From NCBI GenBank assembly GCA_011033025.1, contig WFMF01000008.1, positions 1,245,001 through 1,309,000 on the forward strand: DNA of 64,000 nt. The letters are read 5' to 3'. How positions within the stretch are numbered: the stretch's first letter is position 1; every line of letters begins with the position of its first letter. Positions 11,982 through 23,840 of this stretch are shown in pieces. The position numbers and the translations under genes were made by a program. Source of the DNA: Beroe forskalii (Eukaryota; Ctenophora; Nuda; Beroida; Beroidae). The notes beneath the pieces were generated by a model. It worked only from the letters and a program-made list of their open reading frames with translations. It made no database searches and was not told where the DNA came from.

Positions 11982-14031
11982 GGCTGCGGCTTAATCAGAA
12001 TTAGACGTACGGGAAGCAGGTGTTCACTTGTGGGTAATTAAAGTTAAAACGTGGTTTTATCAGTTTTGTGACATTATTTCTGGGTTTCTTGGTTTTATGT
12101 TATATTTGTGATCTTTCAATGTGCCAGATAAGGAGAGAAGGTAAGGTAAATGGTCTTGTGATTTGTGGTTTTTCTCAGTACGGAAAAGCACAATTTCCTG
12201 TTCGTTGCTCTTGAAGGAATATAATTGCCTGGGCACACCACTTTTCATCGAACATTCATGTCTCATTCTGTGCCCGCAAGCCCTTGTTCAATTGATCCCA
12301 TCTAATCCTTCCCCTGACCACTTTCCCAGTACACAATCCTTCTTTGAATTGTGTTAAGAAGGAGACCCACCTCATGGAGCAGACAGGAGGAGATTTTAAG
12401 AGGCAGAATGCTGAGAGTAGACGCAAAAAAGAAGAGTAGTGCAAAGTGATAAATGAGGTTCTGAGTAGAGTAAAAGTGAGGGTATACAGTCGCAAAGTAA
12501 AGGGGGTTTGTTTTCTTTAAAGAATGTTTCAAATCTTTTATTATGAAACATATGATGTCGTGATATGAAGACTTGAAACTGCAAGGCAAGGATACGTAGG
12601 ATGGCGAAAACTCACTCTGAACTGGAACCTCAGATGAAGATGCATTAGTGAAAATGCTTACTGTTGTTGTGTCTGCTGGGTGCAACACGCCTATAACTGA
12701 TAGGAGTTTAGTGGAAGATGATGAAGAAACACTCTCTATCAGCAGCTCTGCTGTATCTCCAAGAGAAGTGGTACGAGCGAAGAAAGTGAGGTATCAGTGA
12801 GAAGAATTACGGAGTTTATGTGTTTAAAGTTATAGCAGATTAATTAAGGAATAATATATTGCGTAGAAATGAGAAGAAGAATGTATGATCTGAAGCATGA
12901 AAATATTCAGAGAACATTTTGAAGATTCTGCAAAGAGAGAAGACGATTAGATAAGGGCGCAAACATCATTTACCTGATGCAATAGATAGTTTGGAACAAG
13001 ACTATCATCCAGTGTCCCGATGATTTAAAAGTTTCATCATCTTCATTAGTTGAGAAAGTTGAAAGAAATGGGAGAACATATGACAAATGCATGTTTATTA
13101 AGTTATTAACAGTAACATGAAAAATGAAGAACTGTTAAAGCATTTAAAGTGTTAAGGAGATTGAAGATTTGAATATCATTTAAAGTTTATCATGATTACG
13201 GGCTTGAAGATTGTGACAGTTGATCACATCTGGAGAAGGGGGAACTTACACAACCCATACTGTGACTTCATACTTTTGGGTAATGAAATGGGTGATGGAC
13301 TGCTAATGAAGAAAAGACGGGCAATGGAAGGCCTGGTGCGCGGGATTGCAGCCTTTGCGGTGATGCTATGGGTCAAGTTGATGGACCTTGAGCTCGATAA
13401 TTGAGAATAACAAACCATGAACTTCAGAATTACGTGATCAGTTGATTATGGATCACAATTGATTAAACCGATTTTAATATTAAAGACCATAGTTCATGAT
13501 ACGATAATCAACTAATCAACTTAATATGAAATGAAGAATTGTGTTTCTTGTTAAGGACAGATATTGGGAAGTATGATTCTGTTATCAAGAAAACCCGTGG
13601 CGTTCGGTTCTAATTAAACTATTTGATGAGGTTGTGCACAGTGGCTTAACCAGAATTAGACGCATGTAAAGCAGGTGTTCACTTCAGGGTAATTAGTGTT
13701 AAAACGTGGTTTTATCAGTTTTGTGACGGTTTCTGGGTTTTTGGTTTTATACTTTTAGTATTTGTGATCTTCTTCACGTTAGATAAGGAGAGAAGGTGGT
13801 TGCACGGTCTTGTGATTTGTAGTTTTCTCTAAGTAAGTTTAAAGCATTACTTCTAAGCTCAAGTTGCTCTGTGAAGGAATACAATTGCCTGGCACACCAC
13901 TTTCATCGAACATTCAGTGTTCACCCTGTCTCCTGCAAAGCCCTTGAGCCCAATTGATCCCATCTTACCTAATCCTTCCCTGACCACATCTCTTCCCCTG
14001 TACACACAACCCACCTCTTTAATTGTGCACA
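11982..14031 (+). mobile_element. TRIM-like LTR element 2, decayed
   Basis: The same order as element 1: a terminal repeat (about 11,982-12,353, left end lost), an internal region matching 8075-9027 with many small indels, and a right repeat 13,633-14,031 starting TGTGCACAGTGG and ending TTGTGCACA. Length is swollen by small insertions. No target duplication can be seen because the left end is truncated. No coding capacity. Confidence 0.7.
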
Positions 14032-14251
14032 ATTGATCTTTTGCATAAAATTCTAATATTCTTGTAATTCTGGTGTATTTTAAATTTCACCATTATAGTC
14101 ATCTATATTGTACAATGATGTACATATTTCATTTAATTCATTATGTAGTGATACTTTTATCAGACACACAAAATTTTGACATGCTTTCGGTTGTATGTTA
14201 TTTATATTTTTTCACAGTGGTCGATAATCAAAAACTGTCAAAAAGTTAAAA

Positions 14252-14793
14252 TGGGCCCAGGAGCGCAAAATACGTCTTCATCACCGTCTTCCTGGTGGTG
14301 TCCAACCCCCCCTGGCATGTCTTCTTCATCCCCAACATCCCGTCCTGCTTGCCGCCATGACCAGGTGATAGCTGGTGACAAGGTACGCACATCAACGTCA
14401 TCCCACATCTCGTGCTCCTGGGCAGTGTCATCATCGTGTTGCTCTCTGCCGTCGCTCTCCGTCATGGGACAGATATTCCGGCAGAACGTCTGTGGCACGG
14501 GAGCCAGGAGGGCGAGCACTCAGAACCGGGCACAGATGCCGTGCATAGCCCGGGAGCTCTCATTCTGGTGGTTATCTTCATCCTGACGAACATCTCCATC
14601 CCACTGCTGGCCCTCAAGAACTACCTGCCCTGGAACTTGTCAAATTGATAACGAGGTGGTATTCGCGCAGATCACCAAGATACTTCTTCTTCATTAGTCT
14701 TCATGACGGGATGGCCCGTTGTTAACCCCTGTCATATACGCGCTGGTGGAGGGAAGACTACCGCAGCAACCCTCCACGCCTCCATCAACCTGA
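14252..14793 (+). pseudogene. Degraded seven-helix receptor-like remnant
   Basis: One reading phase gives KYVFITVFLVVSNPPW (a membrane segment), a loop broken by two in-frame TGA codons (14,351 and 14,372), then INVIPHLVLLGSVIIVLLSA (helix), a polar loop, and LILVVIFILTNISIPLLAL (helix), ending at a TGA (14,646). After shifts of frame the text continues DNEVVFAQITKILLLH and TPVIYALVEGR, which resembles the end of helix 7 of rhodopsin-type receptors (N/T-P-x-I-Y). Order and spacing suggest helices 4-7 of a class A GPCR copy lacking introns and its 5' half. It starts about 220 bp after the decayed LTR element. The family assignment is an inference; the breaks are plain. Confidence 0.45.
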
Positions 14794-16968
14794 CGATCAA
14801 GTCGAAGAAACTAGCGCGCCACACCCTCATAGCCGAGGCAGGGCTGCACCTCGTGGTGTGCACTAAGGACCAAACCAAGCCCCTGCCCCCGGATTCATAC
14901 GGAAGTGTCCCAGCATGGCGTCCTTGCCACAGCCCTGCAAGTTCCCCTGTGCGGGATCAGAGGAAGATCCTGACCGGACCAGGTCAGCATCCCTGGATAT
15001 CACTTCCGGTTTTTGGAGCTGCGAAGAAGATGGGGGTGGTGTATAAGCGATAAGAATATGTGGCTGCTCTGTGACAATGAATAGTGAAGTCAAGATGTGG
15101 AATAGGTCAGAGTGATAACTGTATTGACGTGAAGTGACACACCTAAATCAATGTTTAATATCATATTATTCTTGTGAACATCTGATAGCGTTATAATTGG
15201 AACAATTCCACCACAAGCGATTTCTTGAGTACTTTTAACTCCTTATTGCCATGAAAGCAAACATTTTCCAATAGGAATGAAGGACATAGATCTGTAATCC
15301 GTTTTTCACATTGGCCAGGTGTCAGTGATCAGTCTAATGCAGGTCTTACGCCGGTTTAATGCAGGTTTTTGTGCCAGTCTAGGGCAGAAAGCTGAAACCT
15401 CCACAATACCGCCAAACCTGCATTAGACCGGCGCGATCTATGCCTAAAAATAAGCGTCGAGATATAAATCGCCTCAAAAAACATACCATGTTTCCACTTT
15501 TCCACGTCATGTCCCCGGGAGGCAGAGAAAGGTTAGATCGCTTTTTTTTATGCAAACAACTATCTAACTATGAAAACTATGCAAAATCGCTTCTTGGAGT
15601 GGAATTTGTCCAGTTGATCGGTAATTCATCCCACTTTTAACTCACCCTGACCCTTCAATCGAAGTGGCAATAGTCGATGGTTTTATTCATGGTTTTCGGC
15701 GATGATGAAATAGACACATTTGTTATTGTCCTATAAAAACCAAAAAACAGTATTTTGAATTCCGACTTTTTGAATTTTTGATTAAAAGCGATGTAGATAA
15801 AGTCAGACGATCAGATAAGTAGTACAAAACTGGCCAGCTTAATATGCTTATACTATCAGTCTATCAATGAGTATCAATCGGTATCAATGACATTAGAAAA
15901 GTGGTACAGAAAAAAATATTCAATTTGATAGTAATGAATTTCGAAATCAAACATGATTATCACTTTATAAAAATCAAGTATTAATTATCCAATTAAGTCA
16001 TTTATAAGACTCACCAGTCACCATGTCACCGGGCTAAGGTAGAACACGTCAAAACTTCATCAACTCATCAAACTCATCCATCTCCTTCCATATTGCCCAG
16101 ACATAGTCTAAAAGTGGAGGAGAGGTCAATTATCATTCAATCACATTCTGTGAAATTAATGAAATATTTGTTACGAAAATTTGAAATTGAAAGAAAATTT
16201 ATAAATCATTGTATTTAAATTATATTTTCAGGGCAATTCCGATCTATCTACATTTTTTGGTGCAAAATCCACAGACCACGCCACCGCTTACGCGAGTGAC
16301 GGTGGCAGCTCTCCAATACAGAGAGCTCTATCTACAATGATAGCGATTTAGATAGTTAAGATCATAATTGATAAGCAATAAAACTGCAAACATTTCAAAC
16401 GTATCGATTAAATAATAATTAAATAATTAAACAATAATTCATCACTCTTTTTCTACAAGTGAAATAAATTTTAAAATGCTGACGACATAACCAGCAGAGC
16501 ACCAGTAAGAATACGATGATAAAAACTGAATCAGATAAACTGTGAATGACAAAAAAGCATTGCATTATAGTAGAAAGTTAAAGAAAGATAAGTAAGATAA
16601 AAGTAAAAGGTAAAAAGTAAAAGGTAAGATAATTAAAAACTGGTCATTTATTGTTATTGACGAAATACACATCATGATAAATCCATTTATCTGAAAATCC
16701 ATTTATCTGAAAATGGGATAAAAATGTAAAATGGGATAGAAATGTGACTTTGGATAAAAATATGAAAACTTGTTTAACTCTGAATACTTGTTCCACTCCA
16801 ATAATCGAATAATGTACCTAACAAGCAACATTATCATGATTATGCTCATGATCAAAAATAAGTAACGAATGATCAATCATCACCTTCAGTTAAATCCAGT
16901 AAACAAGAACTGGATAAAACAACAATTCATCGCACTTTTCTTACTAATAAGGGTAGGACTGTAACGTA
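14794..16968. other. Non-coding, with one palindromic element
   Basis: About 2.2 kb. Contains the palindrome at 15,325-15,440 (separate entry) and otherwise AT-rich sequence without a gene. Confidence 0.4.
15325..15440. mobile_element. Short palindromic element
   Basis: Inverted arms built on TCTAATGCAGGTCTTACGCC and its complement GACCTGCATTAG-like ends, about 115 bp. A relative appears around 4740-4800. Looks like a MITE. Confidence 0.5.
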
Positions 16969-17445
16969 TTATGAAGTAAATACTACACTAAATAAAGTTT
17001 TCCGATAGCCCATAGGTTTTAGAACTATCAAATAACGTTCCAAAATCCGAGTTAATGAGAAACCCCCATTTTGAACATTTTTTCTCTGTATAGGGGTAAG
17101 AACTTCATGAGACTTGGCAACTGACTGAGATAAAGAACTCAATAAACACACAGGACTATGTAAAAAGAGCACATTATGGGGGTTGTATGTGGTTTGAGGT
17201 CCTTTACTTTTTGAGTTATCGTCGAAAAACCCTTCTAACTGTACACAACATAGATCAGTTTCGGAGAGAAGATGTTCCAGCAGAATTGTCATGGAATGGT
17301 CATGATCTACATGGGGGTTCCTCTTCATTTTTGTCATGGATTTCCCGGAATTTCCGTCGATTATAGTATCACTAGCGTTTGCCCGCGAAGATTCGCGGAA
17401 ACAATCAACCTGATACCTTTGGTTTATCTTGTATCCAGCAGCCAA
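16969..17445 (-). CDS. Open frame of 158 codons, no recognised family
   Basis: Uninterrupted minus-strand frame from ATG. It is polar, rich in Ser, Leu and Lys, without a transmembrane or catalytic motif I know. It lies just before a TIR element in AT-rich DNA. It may be chance or a decayed exon. Confidence 0.15.
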   Translation of the reverse strand: MAAGYKINQRYQVDCFRESSRANASDTIIDGNSGKSMTKMKRNPHVDHDHSMTILLEHLLSETDLCCVQLEGFFDDNSKSKGPQTTYNPHNVLFLHSPVCLLSSLSQSVAKSHEVLTPIQRKNVQNGGFSLTRILERYLIVLKPMGYRKTLFSVVFTS

Positions 17446-17519
17446 CAGCTACTTGCTTCATGACCTCATCTTGGAATTTGATAAGTAATTGGATCACCAT
17501 TACCGCTTACCGAGGATTA

Positions 17520-18846
17520 CCTTAGTGGTAGAAATTATGATGTGTACTTATTATGATTATTTTCACAAAATGATCATAATTAGTACGCATCATAAATTCT
17601 ACTCATCATAAATTCTACAGATCATAATTTGTACTTTCTCAAAATTCGACCATTATTATATTTAGACTTTTAGAAAACATGTTGAAACAACCAGGATGAA
17701 CATGTTGCCCAAAAATTATGCTTGGCTCCAAGGCCCTTTTCACATTTTTGTAATACAACTTCAATCAGCAAATTTTCAAAATCAAAGGCTGCCGTGCTAT
17801 CATACAGGGTGCGCCAAAGTCTTGTTATTTTTCTTTTTTTTGATCATTCGAAAATACAGCAGATATTTCGATTCTGTAAAAGTTTAGTTAAATATAACCA
17901 AAGAATGGCGGAACCACATGAGTTCCCATAGCAACCGACTTAAAAATTGAAGATTTTTTTGCTTTTTTGACATTTAGATCTAGGCCACATTTTCTGTTTT
18001 GATTACTCATCATACAGGATAGATATTTCGATTCTGTGAAAATTTTCAGTGATCATAACCAGTCAACGCTGAATTCTGAGATTTTCAGATTGCCATGACT
18101 TTCATAGAATCGAAATATCTATCATCTATCCTGTATGATGACCAATCAAGACAGTAAATTTGGTCCAGATTTATAAGTCAAAAATGCCAAAAATATTCAA
18201 TTTTCAGGTCGGTTGCTATGGAACTCGTGTGGTTGCTATGGACGTCCTAACAACCTAAAAATCTCAGAATCCGCCATTCTTTGGTTATATTGAAAGAAAC
18301 TTTTTACAGAATCGAAATATCTTATGTATTTTTCGAATGATCAAAAAAGTAAAAGGGGTCAAGACTTTTGGCGCACCCTGTATCATGGATTTGCCATAGA
18401 TTACGGAGTTTCACTAAACTAAGTCGGTACCAATAATAAAGGCCCTAACCTCCAAATAAGCTACCTTTCTGCCAGACCTTATCAAAGACCAAATTTACAT
18501 TTGATACAAAATAAAAACACCGACAGCATCGGTCGATAAACAATATGTGAATGTGAGCATGATATTCACATAACATTAAGTTCCCAATCACCATGATGTT
18601 CAAAGTTAGCACAATTATGGATGTATTATATCATGCTTAAAGAAATTATTTTGTCAGAAAATAGCCGGCATCAAGGCTTATTTTATGATTTTTGATCAAA
18701 TTTCGGTTCAAAAATAATGAAATTTCATTTCACTGGTTGTTCGCCAAAAAGGTTTGTTTTTATCTCAAAATTTTTTCATCATAATTAGTACCGATCATAA
18801 TTTCATTCGTCATAATAAGTACACATCATAATTTCTACCACTAAGG
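17520..18846. mobile_element. TIR element with TA target duplication
   Basis: Inverted ends CCTTAGTGGTAGAAATTATG at 17,520 and its complement ending CTAAGG at 18,846. TA lies on each side, consistent with a TA target duplication. Subterminal repeats of ATCATAATTAGTAC/CATAATTTCTAC continue the inversion. No transposase frame. A second element is nested at 17,805-18,380. Confidence 0.7.
17805..18380. mobile_element. Nested palindromic MITE, Tc1/mariner-like ends
   Basis: Starts CAGGGTGCGCCAAA and ends with TTTGGCGCACCCTG, TA at both borders, about 576 bp. The arms continue inward as inverted repeats (TTCGATTCTGTAAAAG, CCAAAGAATGGCGG). CAGGGTG-type termini with TA duplication are common among mariner-like elements. 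Non-coding. Confidence 0.7.
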
Positions 18847-19482
18847 TACAGATATTCGCGGAAATGCACTGCACAACAACAAGTACTTTAGTACTTTGTA
18901 ATTTGAGATCACCTATATAGTATTGCCTTTCCATAGCATATATTCGTCATAATATTGTAGCAACCACATGAGACCCATTTTACAGCAAACTTGGGACTAT
19001 GACCGACAACATATCTAAAGATGAAGACCAGGGATGGCCCCGTTCTCTCACACTAAGCTCTACCGTTTTGGCTATTTTTTCGCGATTTTTTGCGTCACCA
19101 TGGTTTAAACAATCGCGAATATCTTAATGATGCCTGTGAGCCGGGAAATTTTTAAGCACAGCTTTGGAAACTACATTAAATTTCCTTTCGGAGCTAGAGT
19201 GAACATTTTTTCCTATCTTGAAAGCTTCATACCGAAAAAACGCGCTGAAAAACGGTCATTTTTCGGAAATTGAAGTTTGAAATTCTTGACTTTGTGACGT
19301 CATATGACGTCATAAACATGACGTTGGACACTTTTTAAGGGCATTATTCGTTAGTTCTATGTTTCTTCTTTCCAACGCGGGGTCGATGAGCCCTGTATCT
19401 TATATAGTTCTTGAGATATAGCTGTTTAAAGAGGGTATACTTTTCACCTAAAAATGTTCTCTATTGGTATGTATATACATTC

Positions 19483-19732
19483 CTAAAACCAAAATGGATT
19501 TGGTTGTGTTGGACGCGGCGTTTTTTGCTGAAAAACCAATGATATGAGGAAAACGCGACGGTTTAAACGGCCGCAACTTCACTTCAAGTGCCGAGTTTTG
19601 TTTTAAAGCAACAAAAAGCACTTCGAAGTGCGACGTTGCGGCCGTTTAAACCGTCGCGTTTTCCTCATATCATTGGTTTTTCAGCAAAAAACGCCGCGTC
19701 CAACACAACCAAATCCATTTTGGTTTTAGGAA
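19483..19732. repeat. Near-perfect palindrome, arms about 117 bp
   Basis: Outer ends CCTAAAACCAAAATGG / CCATTTTGGTTTTAGG; arms carry GTTGGACGCGGCGTTTTTTG and GACGGTTTAAACGGCCGCAA. The centre is a short loop near 19,605-19,620. Confidence 0.85.
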
Positions 19733-20450
19733 AAAATATCACCCTTTTTCAGTGCTAATTGAAGCTCTAAAACTGAAATGAATCCTAAGTATAGCTTGAC
19801 AAATGCGAAGAAAGCAGCTGTTGGAACGTAGTGAATTTCTGATTACCGCATACCACTGATGACGTCATAAATACGTCATAATATTGTAGCAACCACATGA
19901 AACCCATTTTACAGCAAATTTTTGACTATGATCGACATCATATCTAAAGATGAAGTCAAGGGATGGCCCCGTTCTCTCACACGTAGCTCTACCGTTTTGG
20001 CTATTTTTCGCGATTTTTTGCGTCACCATGGTTTAAACAATCGCAAATATCTCAATGATGCCTGTGAGCCCGGAAATTTTTGAGCACAGTTTTGAAAACA
20101 ACATTAAATTTTCTTTCGGAGCTAGAGGGAACATTTTTTCCTATCTTGAAAGCTTCATACCGAAAAAACATGCTGAAAAACACTCATTTTTCGGAAATTG
20201 AAATTTGAAATACATGACTTTGTGACGTCATAATGACGTCATAGAAATGACGTAAGACACTTTTTAAGGGTACTATTCGTAAGTTCTATCTTTCTTCTTT
20301 CCAACGCTGGGTCGATGAACCATGTATCTTGTATAGTTCTCGAGATATAGCTGTTTAAAGAGGGTACACTTTTCACCTAAAAATGTTCTCTATTGGTATG
20401 TAGGTACATATGTAGGTATATATATACCTATGTATATATATACCTATTTC

Positions 20451-20697
20451 CTAAAACCTAAATGGATTTGGTTGTGTTGGACGCGGCGTTTTTTGCTGAA
20501 AAACCAATGATATGAGGAAAACGCGACGGTTTAAACGGCCGCAACTTCACTTCAAGTGCCGAGTTTTGTTTTAAAGCAACAAAAAGTACTTCGAAGTGAC
20601 GTTGCGGCCGTTTAAACCGTCGCGTTTTCCTCATATCATTAGTTTTTCAGCAAAAAACACCACGTCCAACACAACCAAATCCATTTTGGTTTTAGGA
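20451..20697. repeat. Second copy of the long palindrome
   Basis: Same arms as 19,483-19,732 with a few changes; arms still pair almost fully. Confidence 0.85.
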
Positions 20698-21433
20698 AAA
20701 AATATCACCCTTTTTCAGTGCTAATTTGAAGCTCTAAAACTCAAATGAATCCTAAGTATAGCTTTACAAATGCGGAGAAAGCAGCTGTTGTAACGTAGTG
20801 AATTTCTGATTACCGCATACCACTGATGACGTCATAAATACGTCATAATATTGTAGCAACCACATGAAACCCATTTAACAGCAAATTTGGGACTATGATC
20901 GACATCATATCTAAAGATGAAGTCAAGGGATGGCCCCGTTATCTCACACGTAGCTCTACCGTTTTGGCTATTTTTTCGCGATTTTTTGCGTCACCATGGT
21001 TTAAACAATCGCAAATATCTCAATGATGCCTGTCAGCCCGGAAATTTTTGAGCACAGTTTTGAAAACTACATTAAATTTCCTTTCGGAGCTAGAAGGAAC
21101 ATTTTTTCCTATCTTGAAAGCTTCATACCGAAAAAACATGCTGAAAAACACTCATTTTTCGGAAATTGAAATTTGAAATACATGACATTGTGACGTCATG
21201 ATGACGTCATAGAAATGACGTTAGACACTTTTTAAGGGTACTATTCGTAAGTTCTATCTTTCTTCTTTCCAACGCGGGGTCGATGAGCCCTGTATCTTGT
21301 ATGGTTCTCGAGATATAGCAGTTTAAAGAGGGTACACTTTTCACCTAAAAATGTTCTCTATTGGTATGTAGGTACATATGTAGGTATATTATATATACCT
21401 ATGTATATATATACCTATGTATATAGGTATATG

Positions 21434-22033
21434 GTCGTAACCCAATTTAACAAGAACACCCTCGATTTTGGCAATATTCAAGTTGTAATAACTCGGCCAT
21501 TTTTAATCCAATCGATCTGAAATTTTGACAGTTGCACCTTTGACCTCTAAACATGCGATGTTCAAATTTTAGTGCAATTACGGCAACGGGAACTTACTCA
21601 AATTTCACCGTGAAATATTGCAAATCCATGAAAACATATAGTTGGGGGCTGGCAAGCAAAGTTGCGAAAACTTGTCCTCATGACCTTCGGACACTCAGCC
21701 GCAACGGACTCGCCTCCGAGGGCCCTTCGGGCCATCGGAGGCTCGTTTAACGTTTGGACTGCCGTATAAAGAGCTCGCCCTCGGACCCTTCGGGTCCTCG
21801 GGCTCGCGCTCGGGCCTTCGGCCCGAGCAAAAGTAAGGCGCCGTAACGCAGGCTCACCTCTCGGCCCCTTCGGGGCCTCAGGTGAAACACTCGGGCCTTC
21901 GGCCCGAGCAAATTTGTGACGCCGTCACTAGCTCACCCTCGGCCCCTTCGGGGCCTCGTGTGAGCGCTCGGGCCTTCGGCCCGAGCAAAGTTGGTTCTCC
22001 GAAAAAATGCCGCGGGGGCTTGCCAGCCCCCTG
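21434..22033 (+). mobile_element. GC-hairpin element, copy 1
   Basis: Starts GGTCGTAACCCAATTTAAC, has an AT-rich 5' part, then a block of GC-rich hairpins with CTTCG centres (GCTCGGGCCTTCGGCCCGAG and similar), and ends with a strong hairpin GGGGGCTTGCCAGCCCCC followed by TGA. A terminal hairpin directly before CTGA recalls Helitron 3' ends (CTRR). No coding capacity. Confidence 0.6.
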
Positions 22034-22047
22034 ATGTATATATATAT

Positions 22048-22532
22048 GGTCGTAACCCAATTTAACAAGAACACCCTCGATTTTGGCAATATTCAAGTTG
22101 TAATAACTCGGCCATTTTTAATCCAATCGATCTGAAATTTTGACAGTTGCACCTTTGACCTCTAAACATGCGATGTTCAAATTTTGGTGCAATTTCGGCA
22201 ACGGGAACTTACTCAAATTTCACCGTGAAATATGGCCAATCCATGAAAACATATAGTTGGGGGCTGGCAAGCAAAGTTGCGAAAACTTGTCCTCATGGCC
22301 TTCAGACACTCAGCCGCAACGGACTCGCCTCCGAGGGCCCTTCGGGCCCTCGGAGGCTCGTTTAACGTTCGGACTGCCGTATAACGAGCTCGGGCCTTCG
22401 GCCCGAGCAAAAGTGGGCGCCGTAACGAGCTCACCCTCGGCCCCTTCGGGGCCTCGGGTGAGCGCTCGGGCCTTCGGCCCGAGCAAAGTTGGTTCTCCGA
22501 AAAAACGCCGCGGGGGCTTGCCAGCCCCCTGA
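22048..22532 (+). mobile_element. GC-hairpin element, copy 2
   Basis: Head-to-tail after copy 1 with the same start and the same terminal hairpin plus CTGA. Fewer internal hairpins than copy 1. Confidence 0.6.
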
Positions 22533-22804
22533 CTAAGCTGAATTTGACTCCATTTCAACTTTGAATTGTAGAATTATTTGGTTAACTCCTCAAAACCGGG
22601 TTGTCAACCTAGCCAAAAAGTGAATGTTATATATACATATTATGTAACATTCAAATTTTGAACTATTGATCTCTTTCTGGCCCATGAGGGTATAAGACCT
22701 TCAGTCTTATTTAAAATGGGACGGTTTTGGCCATAGGCGTAGGGCTAAAAGGCCTTTTCGACAATTACTCAAAAAATGAAATATTTACGACCTCAAAACC
22801 ACGT

Positions 22805-23309
22805 TTTGACAGTTGCACCTTTGACCTCTAAACATGCGATGTTCAAATTTTAGTGCAATTCCGGCAACGGGAACTTTCTCAAATTTCACCATGAAATATG
22901 GCCAATCCATGAAAACATATAGTTGGGGGCTGGCAAGCAAAGTTGCGAAAACTTGTCCTCATGACCTTCGGACACTCAGCCGCAACGGACTCGCCTCCGA
23001 GGGCCCTTCGGGCCATCGGAGGCTCGTTTAACGTTTGGACTGCCGTATAAAGAGCTCGCCCTCGGACCCTTCGGGTCCTCGGGCTCGCGCTCGGGCCTTC
23101 GGCCCGAGCAAAAGTGGGCGCCGTAACGAGCTCACCCTCGGCCCCTTCGGGGCCTCGGGTGAGCACTCGGGCCTTCGGCCCGAGCAAAATTGTGACGCCG
23201 TCACGAGCTCACCCTCGGCCCCTTCGGGGCCTCGGGTGAGCGCTCGGGCCTTCGGCCCGAGCAGAGTTGGTTCTCCGAAAAAACGCCGCGGGGGCTTGCC
23301 AGCCCCCTG
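22805..23309 (+). mobile_element. GC-hairpin element, copy 3 (5' end missing)
   Basis: Begins inside the element at TTTTGACAGTTGCACC. Together with its 270-bp downstream flank (23,310-23,577) it repeats 22,138-22,804, so a tandem duplication of roughly 0.7 kb produced it. Confidence 0.65.
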
Positions 23310-23577
23310 ACTAAGCTGAATTTGACTCCATTTCAACTTTGAATTGTAGAATTATTTGGTTAACTCCTCAAAACCGGGTTGTCAACCTAGCCAAAAAGTG
23401 AATGTTATATATACATAATATGTAACATTCAAATTTTGAACTATTGATCTCTTTCTGGCCCATGAGGGTATAAGACCTTCAGTCTTATTTAAAATGGGAC
23501 GGTTTTGGCCATAGGCTAAAAGGCCTTTTCGACAATTACTCAAAAAATGAAATATTTACGACCTCAAAACCACGTTC

Positions 23578-23840
23578 TACCCCCCATAATATGCTCATTG
23601 CTCATCACGCATATAGTTTAGTGTATTTTTTGAGTTCTGTACCAATCAAAAACCAAGATCTAGTCTCTCGAGGCTCGAATTTCATACCCCTTTACGGTGA
23701 ATAAAGGGTTCAAAAATGGGGACTACCCAACTCCGATTTTGGAGTTTTTTGGTGTATCAAGGAACTGTGAACAACCGAAGTACGATATCAGACCTATAAA
23801 TGTGCTATTTACTTCACATTATGTTACATAATTCTAACCT
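23578..23840. other. No gene seen; downstream flank of the next gene
   Basis: Short AT-rich spacer with no recognised feature. It is 3' of the minus-strand gene ending at 23,841. Confidence 0.3.

Larger units (their letters stand above)
18947..21433. repeat. Tandem repeat, unit about 930-965 bp, 2.6 copies
   Basis: Copies begin near 18,952, 19,880 and 20,845 at AATATTGTAGCAACCACATG. Each unit contains several TGACGTCAT palindromes and, in the first two, a long palindrome (19,483-19,732 and 20,451-20,697). The third is cut at 21,430 by a GC-hairpin element. A degraded copy lies at about 27,085-28,340 and an inverted partial copy at 31,267-31,850. Confidence 0.85.

Noticed and set aside
14351-14374. 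Selenocysteine TGA codons in the receptor-like frame
   Set aside because: Later frameshifts and a third stop in the same remnant point to a pseudogene; no SECIS-like structure was noticed.
21553-23336. Several 60-100 codon frames rich in Gly, Pro, Arg and Ala in the GC-hairpin elements
   Set aside because: They follow the palindromes, exist on both strands and change with hairpin number.
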